64,000 bases of DNA from contig CAVPTW010000042.1 of assembly GCA_963708735.1 (NCBI GenBank), positions 331,937 to 395,936 of the forward strand, given 5' to 3'. The notes under the pieces were generated by a model that worked only from the letters and a program-made list of their open reading frames with translations, searched no databases and was not told where the DNA came from. This document shows positions 52,292-60,895 of the stretch, piece by piece. The stretch's first letter is position 1. Each line of letters starts with the position of its first letter. Origin of the DNA: JAGPUQ01 sp963708735. GTDB lineage: Bacteria > Pseudomonadota > Gammaproteobacteria > Pseudomonadales > Porticoccaceae. The position numbers were made by a program, and so were the translations under genes.

Positions 52292-53827
52292 TCAACGCCG
52301 CCAGGGGGGCGTTTTGGCAAGCAATGCCTCGGCGTTTCGCAATGCGCTCTTGCCGCGTTTTCGACAGCAGGGAGCGTGCCAGTCGAGCACCAGGGCGGCT
52401 GCCTCCGCAAGCTCGGGAACGTCGCCGGCAAATACCGGAAGCCGTTGGCGCGCCACTTCCACATCCTGGAGATAGCCGAGCTTGTTCTGCACCTTGGCGA
52501 GCGCCTTCAGATAGCGCGCCGCCGCCTTGCGGGGCAACAGCGGCGCGCAAAAATCGAGGCCGTAGCGCAACTGCTTGCTGGCGATGCGCAGCCTGTGCAA
52601 CCGCACCGGATCGCCGCGCCGCGCCGCGGCGAGTCGCCGGGCGACCCGCGTCAGGGCGCGGTCCAGCCGCCGCGCCACCAGCGCGACCAGCGCTCCGCGC
52701 CGCCCGTCGGCTTCCGGCAAGGCGTACAGCGCCGCCATGAAACCCAGCAGCAGGCGCCCCTGGGCGGCCAGATCCAGCTGCCGCAACGCCGCGATCCGCG
52801 CCTCGCCGCGCGCGGTCTCCAGCGCCGCGCCCAGGCGCACGAGCCCCGCGTGGTCCGTGCCGCAAGCGGCCAGCACCGGCGCCAGCACTTCGTCACACAG
52901 CACATCGAGATCGCGGGCACCGCCCAAGGAGCGTGCGTTGTCGCCCAGACGCCGACGCCAGATGGATGCGAAGGTCTCCGGCAACGCCGGCGCGAACAGG
53001 CGCAGCAGCGCGCGCAGGCGGCGCAAACCCACCCGCAGCTGATGGATGTATTCAGGATCGGAATCGGCAGCGGAAGCGGAATCGCACAGCGCACCCCATA
53101 CATTGGCCTGCCACTGGCGCACGCAGGATTCCGCCAGATCGCGGAACGCCGCCACCGGCGTCTGGCGTCGGGTAACAGGCGCCGCCTCCGCCCGCAACGG
53201 CCCCCGCCCCGACGTCGCGCCAGCGCAGAGCCGGTAGCCGCGCGCGGCCTTGCTGCGATCATCGGGAAACAGCGGCAGCGTCGCGGCCAACTGCTCGGCG
53301 AGGCGGAACAGATCGGCGGGCACGCCCGCGTCGAGTTCCAGCTCCAGTTCACACAGGGGTTCGCTGCGGCCACCGGCCAGAATCTCCCCGATGTCGAGCA
53401 TGACACGGATGCGCGTGCCGTCGACGCTGTGGCACCGGGTCTCGCGATGAAAGCGGGTGTTGAACACAGGCATCAACCGCGCTGCGTTGCAGATCAGGAA
53501 GGTACGCACCCGAGCGTCATCGATGCCGGAAAAATCGAAGTGTCCGCCCCAGCTCTGCTCCCATTCCGGCCGCGCCGACAGCCCGCCGGCGGAGGGCGCG
53601 GCGCATTTCACCGTCTGCTGCCAGGTGTCGCCGGTGCGCCGCAGGCGCAGCGCGATCCCGTCGGCGCGCAGGGCGAAATCCGGGGTATCGTAATAGGTGC
53701 TTTCGACTTCCGCCGCGCCCCCGGGCGCGGCCGCGACGAACAGCGGATGCTGCCGCAGCGCCGCGAGCGCAGTGGGCGGCAGACTCAGCTTGAGTTCGAC
53801 TTCCCGGTTACCGATTGTCCGGTTCAT
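52292..53827 (-). CDS. CYTH and CHAD domain protein (inorganic triphosphatase-like)
   Basis: 511 residues from ATG 53827 (MNRTIGNREVELKL); ATG 53842 is a possible alternative and the frame to 53992 is not supported. The CYTH motif ExExK is EVELK at about residues 9-13, with many conserved charged strands up to about 210. The C-terminal half is a CHAD domain (YIHQLRVGLRRLRALLRLF; LHRLRIASKQLRYGLDF), His/Arg-rich helices that bind polyphosphate. E. coli YgiF has the same layout and hydrolyses triphosphate. The 332-base gap to cbpA (53828-54159) holds no gene I can recognise. Confidence 0.87.
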   Translation of the reverse strand: MNRTIGNREVELKLSLPPTALAALRQHPLFVAAAPGGAAEVESTYYDTPDFALRADGIALRLRRTGDTWQQTVKCAAPSAGGLSARPEWEQSWGGHFDFSGIDDARVRTFLICNAARLMPVFNTRFHRETRCHSVDGTRIRVMLDIGEILAGGRSEPLCELELELDAGVPADLFRLAEQLAATLPLFPDDRSKAARGYRLCAGATSGRGPLRAEAAPVTRRQTPVAAFRDLAESCVRQWQANVWGALCDSASAADSDPEYIHQLRVGLRRLRALLRLFAPALPETFASIWRRRLGDNARSLGGARDLDVLCDEVLAPVLAACGTDHAGLVRLGAALETARGEARIAALRQLDLAAQGRLLLGFMAALYALPEADGRRGALVALVARRLDRALTRVARRLAAARRGDPVRLHRLRIASKQLRYGLDFCAPLLPRKAAARYLKALAKVQNKLGYLQDVEVARQRLPVFAGDVPELAEAAALVLDWHAPCCRKRGKSALRNAEALLAKTPPWRR

Positions 53828-54159
53828 GATTTTCCGGCCCATGCTTTTCTGGTGCGGGGCACCATCGCCCCGTCCCCGGTTGCGCCCGGCCGCAAACACC
53901 CGGCACGACCGACCTGCATTGTAGCCGGCGCCTGTGACAGCCCGTGTCGTGCTCCGGCAGACCGTGCGAATTGGCTTCCACACCACTTGCATCCGCGCCC
54001 GGTCTCCTCACGGTCCGCCCCGGACTTGCCCGCTCGCCACCGCGATTGGCCCATCGCAAAGAAAGCTGACCATTTGAGTTCGCGCAAGCCGGCATCATTC
54101 GCTACAGTCACAGGACGTGCGAAAGTAGCCGCAACGACGGGTGCAAGCCAGCGAGGTCA

Positions 54160-55098
54160 ATGGCTTTGGAATTCAAGGATTACTATCAGGTCCTGGGCGT
54201 AACCCGGGACGCCAGCGCGGAGGTGATCAAAAAGGCCTTCCGCAGGCTGGCGCGCAAATACCACCCCGATGTGTCGAAAGAACCCGACGCCGAAGCGCGG
54301 ATGAAGGAAGTCAACGAAGCCTACGCCGTACTCGCGGATACGGAAAAGCGCGCCGCCTACGACCAACTGGGGCACGATTACCACGCCGGGCAGGATTTCC
54401 GCCCACCGCCGGACTGGGACGCGGGCTTCGAATTCACCGGGCGCGGTTACTCCGGGGCGGAATCCGCCGAATTCAGCGATTTCTTCTCGCAATTGTTCGG
54501 CCGCATGGGCGGCCAGGGCCGCGGGTTCCGGGCGCGCGGCGAGGATCATCACGCCAAGATCCTGCTCGATCTGGAAGCCGCCTACCGCGGTGGCAGCCGT
54601 ACCCTGACGCTGCGGGTGCCGCGCCAGGACGCCCACGGCCGGGTCGTCCTCACCGACCACAATCTGAACGTCCGCATCCCCAAGGGCGTGCGCGAGGGCC
54701 AGGTGATCCGCCTCACCGGCCAGGGTGCGCCCGGGGTGGGGGACGCCCCGGCGGGCGATCTGTATCTGGAAGTGCATTTCGAACCCGACCCCCGTTACCG
54801 GGTCGAGGGCCGCGATGTCTACGCCACCTTGCCGGTCACGCCCTGGGAAGCGGCGCTCGGCGCCACCGTGAAGGCGCCGGTGCCGGATGGCGCGGTGGAA
54901 GTGCGGATTCCCGCCGCGTCGCGCAGCGGCCGCAAGCTGCGCCTGCGGGGACGCGGCATTCCGGGCGAGCCGCCGGGCGATCTCTATCTGGTGCTCGACA
55001 TCCACCTGCCCCCGGCCGACACCCCGCGCGCCCGCGCGCTGTACGAGACCATGGCGAGCGAGCTCGCCTTCGACCCGCGCCAGAACCACGAAGGCTGA
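54160..55098 (+). CDS. cbpA: Curved DNA-binding/DnaJ-type co-chaperone
   Basis: 312 residues. J domain at 1-70 with HPD (KYHPDVSKEPDAEARM), a Gly/Phe-rich linker with FFSQLFGRMGGQGRGF, then the two beta-sandwich C-terminal domains (LTGQGAPG, RLRGRGIPGEPPGDLYLVL); no zinc-finger, so type II like CbpA. It assists DnaK and may bind DNA. The next gene, three bases later, is its modulator cbpM, which confirms the assignment. Confidence 0.92.
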   Translation: MALEFKDYYQVLGVTRDASAEVIKKAFRRLARKYHPDVSKEPDAEARMKEVNEAYAVLADTEKRAAYDQLGHDYHAGQDFRPPPDWDAGFEFTGRGYSGAESAEFSDFFSQLFGRMGGQGRGFRARGEDHHAKILLDLEAAYRGGSRTLTLRVPRQDAHGRVVLTDHNLNVRIPKGVREGQVIRLTGQGAPGVGDAPAGDLYLEVHFEPDPRYRVEGRDVYATLPVTPWEAALGATVKAPVPDGAVEVRIPAASRSGRKLRLRGRGIPGEPPGDLYLVLDIHLPPADTPRARALYETMASELAFDPRQNHEG

Positions 55099-55101
55099 AC
55101 C

Positions 55102-55413
55102 ATGAGCGATGAACTCGAAGCCCTGCTGTTGGAACGTGCAGAGCTCACCCTGGAGGAACTGGCCGCCGGCTGTCACGTCGAGGTCGAATGGGTCGTCGCC
55201 CGGGTACGGGCCGCGGTGCTGCACGACAACCCGCCACCCGACCCCGCGCTCTGGAGCTTCAGCGGGCGCGACCTGCTGCGCTTGCGCCGCATCCGCGCCC
55301 TGGAGCGCGACTTCGACGCCAATCCCGAACTCGCCGCCCTGGTGGCCGACCTGGTCGACGAACTGGACCGCCTGCGCGTCCGGCTGCGCCGCGCCGGACT
55401 GACCGCGGACTGA
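55102..55413 (+). CDS. cbpM: Chaperone modulator CbpM
   Basis: 103 residues, MerR-like helix-turn-helix type fold: LTLEELAAGCHVEVEWVVARV, WSFSGRDLLRLRRIRALERDF and a C-terminal helix with LVDELDRLRVRLRR. CbpM binds the J domain of CbpA and blocks its co-chaperone and DNA-binding activity. Operon with cbpA, three bases apart. Confidence 0.88.
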   Translation: MSDELEALLLERAELTLEELAAGCHVEVEWVVARVRAAVLHDNPPPDPALWSFSGRDLLRLRRIRALERDFDANPELAALVADLVDELDRLRVRLRRAGLTAD

Positions 55414-55440
55414 AAGACCCCGGCACGCGCCCTCGGCAAC

Positions 55441-55735
55441 TCAGTCGAGCGGACTGACCACGCCCAGCCCGCCCTTGTTCAGCACATGGGTGTAGGTCAT
55501 GGTGGTTTCCACATGGGTGTGGCCCAGCAGCTCCCATATCGCGCGGGTGGCGCCCGGCATGAAACAAGACAAGCCGCCGCACCCAATCGACGCAGGTATC
55601 CTCGCTGCGGATGCTGTAATTCAGCCGGCGAATACGGGCGCGCACCGCGTCAAGCAGTTTGGGTTTGGCGGCTGCGCCAGAGGTGTGATCGACGGGTGCT
55701 TTAGGGTGCTCTGCAACCTTTGACATGACCGACAA
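55441..55735 (-). pseudogene. intI: Integron integrase remnant (internal deletion)
   Basis: The first about 65 codons read as IntI: KPKLLDAVRARIRRLNYSIR, YVDW-like CVDWVRRLVLFHAGRHPRDMG. The last about 40 codons, in a different frame, read ELLGHTHVETTMTYTHVLNK and then GGLGVVSPLD, the extreme C terminus including the tyrosine-recombinase Tyr (TYTHVL). Everything between (roughly 200 residues with the catalytic Arg/His region) is gone; the join is near GGGAGCTG at about 55549-55556. It cannot be an active recombinase. It is transcribed away from the cassette-like region to its right, the normal integron polarity. Confidence 0.88.
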
Positions 55736-55824
55736 CCTGTGTCTAATCTGCCACCGTCAAACATTCGGCACCCACGAGGTGTAATGCGGGGCGCCTTTTG
55801 GGGTATCTAATTACAGTTAGGCAT
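55736..55824. other. attI-like region of a decayed integron
   Basis: Between intI remnant and first cassette ORF. It ends in GTTAGGC at 55816-55822, matching the GTTRRRY core at which cassettes are joined, two bases before the next ATG. The site is inferred from position and core only. Confidence 0.5.
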
Positions 55825-56367
55825 ATGAACAGCATCAGCCCCGAAGCCATCGTTGTTATTGCAGTCGTCGTTATCGCGGCGTTCTTTTTCTTCGGCCGCA
55901 AGCGTCAGCCCAAAGAGCGCACGTTCAAGTGCGGCCGCTGTTCCGCAGTTTCAGCACATACACCTCGCACCATCGAGGCTTGGCGCGCTGGCAAAACCAA
56001 GCTCTTCTGCAATGCATGTCACGGTCAGTGGCTGCGCTCACATCCGGCGCCTGCACATAGCGGTCGCACTGTTACTTCGGGCCGCTCCGGTAACTCTGGC
56101 TGCCTTGGCGTAATCGCGCTTTTTGTTGTTCTGCCAGTGTTCCTCGAAACAGGGCTAACAGCGGGTTCCAAGGGACGTCGGCGCCAACGCACCGCCGCAC
56201 CTGACCCCTGCCCCCCTGTCTTCCTTATAGTTAGACGCTGGTGGAGGTATTATGGCCTTGCGATTCAGGAAATCATTCAAGCTGGCGCCGGGAGTTCGAA
56301 TGAATTTGAGCGGCAGCGGAATGAGCTGGTCTGTAGGTCCGAGAGGCGCATCTGTCGGAATAGGTAA
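55825..56367 (+). CDS. Integron-cassette protein with membrane helix and zinc ribbon (3' end anomalous)
   Basis: 180 codons as it stands. One N-terminal membrane helix (about 8-25, VVIAVVVIAAFFFF), then a zinc-ribbon-like pair CGRC (about 40) and CNAC (about 71), then a second hydrophobic stretch (GVIALFVVLPVFL). No family recognised. After about residue 112 the frame runs through an attC-like site and into the next gene; a TAA lies one base out of frame in GGCTAAC at the attC edge, where cassette genes normally stop. A one-base change probably removed the natural stop, and the last about 70 residues are not authentic. Confidence 0.55.
   Translation: MNSISPEAIVVIAVVVIAAFFFFGRKRQPKERTFKCGRCSAVSAHTPRTIEAWRAGKTKLFCNACHGQWLRSHPAPAHSGRTVTSGRSGNSGCLGVIALFVVLPVFLETGLTAGSKGRRRQRTAAPDPCPPVFLIVRRWWRYYGLAIQEIIQAGAGSSNEFERQRNELVCRSERRICRNR
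56153..56236. other. attC-like recombination site
   Basis: Left edge GGCTAAC (56153-56159) followed by a CAAGGGACG box, right edge GTTAGAC (56230-56236); 84 bases between two protein genes. The edges are near-complementary as in attC R boxes (one mismatch); the inner L box on the right side is poor. Size and placement fit a cassette boundary. Confidence 0.55.
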
Positions 56368-57481
56368 GCGAGGCACATACCTCAACACCGGCATCCCTGG
56401 AACGGGCCTCTCTTCTAGGCAAAAGCTCAGCGGATCTGCTGCCGGTCAATCACGCCAGTCTTCTTCGCCCACGAAAACTTCAATGTCGATCTCTATTGGT
56501 GTTTCTGACGACGGCACTGTGAGTTTCCAAGACAACTCAGGACAGCCACTTCCAGAACACTTAGTAACTGCAGCAAAGAGGCAACAAGGGGAGGCCATAC
56601 GCGATCTCATCCAAAAGAAGTGCGATGAGATCAACCGAGCAGTTGACGCTGTTGGGGAGCTGCACCTATCTACGCCATCGCCAAGAGTGAAACCTACCTA
56701 CGTGCCACGCGCTTTTGAAGTTGCCGAGCCGGTACAGCCTACGCGAAAGCGCCTTGGCTTCATTCGCTCTTTGTTTAAAAACCAACGTGAAAAAGCAGAG
56801 GCTGAATATCAGAAGGAGCTCGCAGCCCACGATGATTGGCTCAAAAATTGGAGAAAGCAGCGAGATTCTTTTAGAGAATCAGAGAAACACAGGCGGCATC
56901 TGATTGAGGAGAGAATCTACAACGATCAAACAGCCATGGAACAGTTCTTGGAGGAAACACTCCAAGAAATTGTCTGGCCTCGAGAAACAAACATTTCTAC
57001 TGAGATACTCGACGGTGGCCGAACTATATTTATTGACGCTGATTTCCCAGAGATTGAGGACATGCCAAACAAGAAGGCTGTCGTTCCGTCAAAAGGCTAC
57101 AGGCTGTCCGTGAAGGAGTTGTCGTCGACGCATGTCCAAAAACTGTATATGCAACATGTGCATGGAATTGCGTTTCGCACAATCGGTGAGGCCTTTAGCG
57201 CCCTGCCTAATGCGGAGGAGATCATCTTTTCTGGCTACTCACAACGAGCAGATAAGGCAACCGGCCAAGTCTCTGATGAATATCTGCTTTCTGTTCGCGT
57301 AAAGCGAAGTGCATGGGAGGAAATTGACTTTGGTAATGTGGACGCCCTTGACGTTGTGGAGGTACTACCAAAATTCGAGCTGAGAAGGACCATGACAAAG
57401 ACCGGTGTATTCAAACCAATAGTGCCTTTTGCTCCGCAGGAGCAGGGTGTGCCCGGCGCGACGTCTCCCCAGTTTCAGTAG
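56252..57481 (+). CDS. DUF4236-containing protein, cassette-borne
   Basis: 409 residues from ATG 56252 with GGAGG upstream. The first about 55 residues are DUF4236 (LRFRKSFKLAPGVRMNLSGSG, GKRGTYLNTGIPGTGLS). The middle is a charged, probably coiled region (KNQREKAEAEYQKELAAHDDW) and the rest has no recognised domain. Base composition is clearly AT-richer than all neighbours and codon use differs (many AAA, GAA, ATT), indicating recent transfer, in line with the integron context. The last codons overlap a sequence similar to that at 5707-5750. Function unknown. Confidence 0.75.
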   Translation: MALRFRKSFKLAPGVRMNLSGSGMSWSVGPRGASVGIGKRGTYLNTGIPGTGLSSRQKLSGSAAGQSRQSSSPTKTSMSISIGVSDDGTVSFQDNSGQPLPEHLVTAAKRQQGEAIRDLIQKKCDEINRAVDAVGELHLSTPSPRVKPTYVPRAFEVAEPVQPTRKRLGFIRSLFKNQREKAEAEYQKELAAHDDWLKNWRKQRDSFRESEKHRRHLIEERIYNDQTAMEQFLEETLQEIVWPRETNISTEILDGGRTIFIDADFPEIEDMPNKKAVVPSKGYRLSVKELSSTHVQKLYMQHVHGIAFRTIGEAFSALPNAEEIIFSGYSQRADKATGQVSDEYLLSVRVKRSAWEEIDFGNVDALDVVEVLPKFELRRTMTKTGVFKPIVPFAPQEQGVPGATSPQFQ

Positions 57482-57750
57482 CACTCGGCTTTGGAGTCCG
57501 TGGTTAATATAACTGCCTTGGTAGCCAGGTGTCTGGCAGAGGATCGGTGCGCCCGAAATCTGGCAAAACGCCGGTTTCGGTCCAAATGACGAAGGGAACG
57601 ATCTGCATTTTGGGCTCCCAACTATGAGAGAGTTATCTGGAAGGCTGAAATTTGGGTTATTCAGACCTTCCTTGAATTCGGTAGCAGGTTGGATCAAAGT
57701 GAAGTCCAACGGTTATCGGCCTTTTGAAACAAACTGGTGGGGAGAAAGAC

Positions 57751-58332
57751 ATGACTCAAATTGCCACCCAAATGAGCGTCACGGAAGCCATCAACACGCG
57801 CTGCTCGGTGCGGTCTTACACGCCTGAGAAAGTAGGGCAGGACGCCATCAACGGCCTGCTGGCGGCGGCGGTACGAGCACCGACGGCCATCCACGAGGAG
57901 CCGTGGGTCTTTCTGATCGTGCAGGACGCAGACAAGCTGAAGCGAATCTCCGAGCGCGCCAAGTCCTTCATCGTCCAGGAAGCGGTCCACGCCAGGCTGC
58001 ATCAGGGAAGTCATATGCTCGAGGCATTCTCCCGGCCGGATTTCAACGTCTTCTACAATGCCGGCACGCTTATCGTCATTTGTTCCGACAAGACAGGGCC
58101 ATTCGTTGCCGCCGATTGCTGGCTGGCCGCGGAGAATCTGATGCTGACCGCCTGTTCCATGGGGCTGGGCACCTGCGTCATTGGTTCGGCTGTCGCGGCC
58201 CTCAATGCGCCGGACATGAAGGCCGAACTCGGGATTCCGGCAGAAGTCACCGCCGTTTGTCCCATTATTGTCGGTGTACCCGCCGATGAGCCCGCTCCAA
58301 CTTCGCGCAAGGCGCCACGGATTCTCGGCTAG
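57751..58332 (+). CDS. Nitroreductase family protein
   Basis: 193 residues from ATG 57751 (MTQIATQMSVTEAI), chosen for the GGGGAGAAAGAC ribosome site over the upstream ATG at 57724. FMN-binding landmarks: INTRCSVRSYTPEKV at the N terminus, AVRAPTAIHEEPWVFLIV, and AENLMLTACSMGLGTCVIG. Such enzymes use NAD(P)H to reduce nitroaromatics, quinones or similar. GC content is near that of the host genome. It follows the cassette region after about 270 bases (57482-57750) in which I see no gene; whether it is itself a cassette is unclear because no attC is evident. Confidence 0.87.
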   Translation: MTQIATQMSVTEAINTRCSVRSYTPEKVGQDAINGLLAAAVRAPTAIHEEPWVFLIVQDADKLKRISERAKSFIVQEAVHARLHQGSHMLEAFSRPDFNVFYNAGTLIVICSDKTGPFVAADCWLAAENLMLTACSMGLGTCVIGSAVAALNAPDMKAELGIPAEVTAVCPIIVGVPADEPAPTSRKAPRILG

Positions 58333-58339
58333 GGCGACA

Positions 58340-58384
58340 GGGGTCTGGAATTCAGACTAATAGTCAGATTTTAGATCCGACCCC
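58340..58384. repeat. REP-like palindrome
   Basis: GGGGTC at 58340-58345 and GACCCC at 58379-58384 enclose a second dyad (AGAC...GTCA around ACTAATAGT). Similar GGGGTC-bounded palindromes are widespread REP-type elements. The remaining gap 58385-58723 shows no convincing gene; a minus-strand frame 58399-58683 has no recognisable domain. Confidence 0.5.
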
Positions 58385-58723
58385 ATCTTTTGTGTTGGTT
58401 ATTCGCCAAAGATCCAGTTTAAACCGCGGTGGTAGCGAAAGGCAGCGGTGCCACTTTGACCGGAAAACTGACCTGCCCCCTTGGTTGTCATGCTGTCGCT
58501 AACCGGTGGTGCGACCATGCCCTCTGGGCCGGACGTTGCCGTGATGCCCGGTCCGGGCAAGCGTTTTGAGCAGTTCGCCATGGATGACAACATCTGCCGA
58601 TCACCCCCGTGTGCACCTTGATCACGGGATCGAGCCAGAATCAGAAACCAGATCCGGCGATCATCGTGAGCGGCGTGAGACATCTCTCGAATTGTTGATC
58701 AAGCTATTTCCAAAGGGTTTGAC

Positions 58724-59168
58724 ATGAAAATAACCATGACAAAGACGATGCCCTAGTTGCTCGCCGTCACTGCCCTGACGGTGGCGGTTCCGATGTTCGC
58801 CAGTGCGGACCCCGGTGATCGAGGCGGTCGGGGCCACTGGGAAGAGCGAGGTAATTGGCACGGTGATATTCGGCACTTCAACGACCACGATCTCGACCGT
58901 TGGCGCAGGGGCAGTTGGCACCACGACTGCATGACGGCCGGTTGGGCTGGTGGTGGGTCGTAGGAGGCCTGTGGTACTTCTATCCGCAGTGGGTGCAGGG
59001 CTACCCCTATACACCGCCACCCGTCCTGGTCATTCAGCAGACCCCGCACCGCAGCCACCGCCGTCGCAATACTGGTATTTCTGCGACGCGGCGAATGCCT
59101 ATTATCCGTATGTACCGACCTGCCCGGGTCCCTGGAGAATGGTGCCTGCATCGCCACCTGGCCAATGA
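58724..59168 (+). pseudogene. Decayed small exported protein with a WYFCD-YYPYV-type C-terminal domain
   Basis: Reading starts MKITMTKTMP, then TAG at 58754-58756, then a signal-like hydrophobic stretch (LLAVTALTVAVPMFASA) and a His/Arg/Trp-rich part. The frame shifts near 58930 into GLWYFYPQWVQGYPYTPPP and again near 59040 into PPPSQYWYFCDAANAYYPYV and PGPWRMVPASPPGQ with a normal TGA. Across three frames it makes one coherent secreted protein of about 145 residues, of a kind often seen in proteobacteria with unknown role. One stop and two shifts mark it as dead, unless sequence errors are dense here. Nothing recognisable lies between 59169 and 59364. Confidence 0.7.
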
Positions 59169-59364
59169 ATCTCGGCGATCCGATCTGAGCTGGAATGGCG
59201 CAGACCGCATCGTGGAACCGGATTCAGGCGTGGCGGGTTGATCAAATGGCGGTTTGACCAGGGTCGCAGGCTTGCCATACGCAGCCAGACACGAACCTCG
59301 GCAGAGCGGCCGGCGCTGCTGCACATGGCCGGCTGGAGCGAGGGCTACCTGCGCCTGGCGGTGT

Positions 59365-60748
59365 TCAGCGGCGCGGCAAGCCTCCGGGACCGCCCGCTTG
59401 CGACAACATGCCTTCCATGCCGCGCAACATCCGGCCGAGGTTCTTGCCTTTCATTTTTTTCATGGTCTTGGCCATCTGCTTGTACTGCTTGAGCAGCCGG
59501 TTCAGATCCTGAATGGAAGTGCCCGAACCAGTGGTGATGCGGCGCTTGCGCGAGCCGTTGAGCAGCTCCGGGTCGGCGCGTTCGGCCCGCGTCATGGAAT
59601 CGATGATGACCGTCATGGTCTTGAACTGCGCCGTGATGTTGCTCTGCTCCGCCAGACGCGCCATGTTGCCCATGCCGGGGAGTTTTTCGAGCAGCCCGCC
59701 CATGCCGCCCAGATTCTGCATCTGCTGGAGCTGGTCGCGCAGATCCTCGAGGTCGAACCGGGTGCCCTTCTCGACCTTGCGGGCCAGCTTTTCGGCCTTG
59801 ACGCGATCGACCTTGCGTTCGACCTCTTCAATCAGGGACAGCACATCGCCCATGCCGAGGATGCGCGAGGCGATGCGGTCGGGGTGGAAGGGTTCGAGGG
59901 CGTCGGTCTTCTCGCCGACACCGAGAAACTTGATCGGTTTGCCGGTGACGTGACGCACCGAAAGCGCGGCGCCGCCACGGGCATCGCCGTCTACCTTGGT
60001 GAGGATCACGCCGGTCAGCGGCAATGCCGCGTCGAAGGCGCGCGCGGTGTTGACGGCGTCCTGGCCGATCATGGCGTCGATGACGAAGAGGGTTTCGGCG
60101 GGTTCCAGCGCCACGCTCAGCGCGCGGATTTCGTCCATGAGTGCCGTATCGATATGCAGCCGGCCCGCGGTGTCGACGATCAGCACGTCGGCAAAACCGC
60201 GCCGCGCCTCGCCCATGGCGCGCTCGGCAATGGCAAGCGGGGTCTCGTCGCCGCGACTCGCGAGGCAGGTCACGCCGACTTCCGCCGCCAGGGTGGCGAG
60301 CTGCTGGATCGCGGCCGGGCGGTAGACGTCCACGCTCACCACCATGACTTTTTTCTTTTCCCGCTCGGTGAAGATAGCGCGCGAGCTTGGCCACCGAGGT
60401 GGTCTTGCCCGCGCCCTGGAGTCCCGCCATCAGAATCACCGCCGGCGGACGCACCGCGAGGTTCAGCCCGGTATTGGCGTCACCCATCAGGTGCACCAGC
60501 TCGTCCTGCACCAGCTTCAGGAACTGCTGCCCGGGATTCAGCCCGCGTCCGACCTGGGTGCCGAGCGCGCGCGAACGCACGCGGTCGATGAAGTCCTTGA
60601 CTACGGCAAGCGCGACATCGGCCTCCAGCAGCGCCATGCGCACGTCACGCAGCGTGTCGCGAATATTGTCTTCACTGAGCTGGGATTTGCCGGCAATCTT
60701 GCGAAAGCTGTCGCCCAGGCGACCGCCGAGGTTCTCAAACAATGCCAT
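59365..60748 (-). CDS. ffh: Signal recognition particle protein Ffh (single-base frameshift)
   Basis: N domain from MALFENLGGRLGDSF (ATG 60748; 60757 also possible), G domain with GLQGAGKTTS, then a frame change near 60370: ARYL is followed in frame by nonsense, while the other frame continues as TEREKKKVMVVSVDVYRPAA. Removing one base in 60367-60373 restores the protein. The rest is intact: DTAGRLHID, TKVDGDARGG and the Met-rich M domain (MAKTMKKMKGKNLGRML) to the stop at 59365. Ffh targets nascent membrane proteins with 4.5S RNA and FtsY and is essential, so the shift is likely a sequence error. Confidence 0.92.
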
Positions 60749-60895
60749 TGCGGACATCCGAACGAAATGGGACCTGCATTATAGCCTCCCGTCGCGCACC
60801 GGGACTCTCAAACCGGGACGCACACCCGGGCGGCGTCTTTGCGCCAGGGGGCGGATATGCCACACTCTGGCGTCTCCCAAAAACCGCTCCCGCCA

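Noticed and set aside
57482..57750. A second attC site before the nitroreductase gene
   Set aside because: I found no GTTRRRY/RYYYAAC pair of suitable spacing in this stretch.
59238..59492. Plus-strand frames across 59238-60591
   Set aside because: They are antisense to ffh; only a short stretch before 59364 is free and has no recognisable domain.
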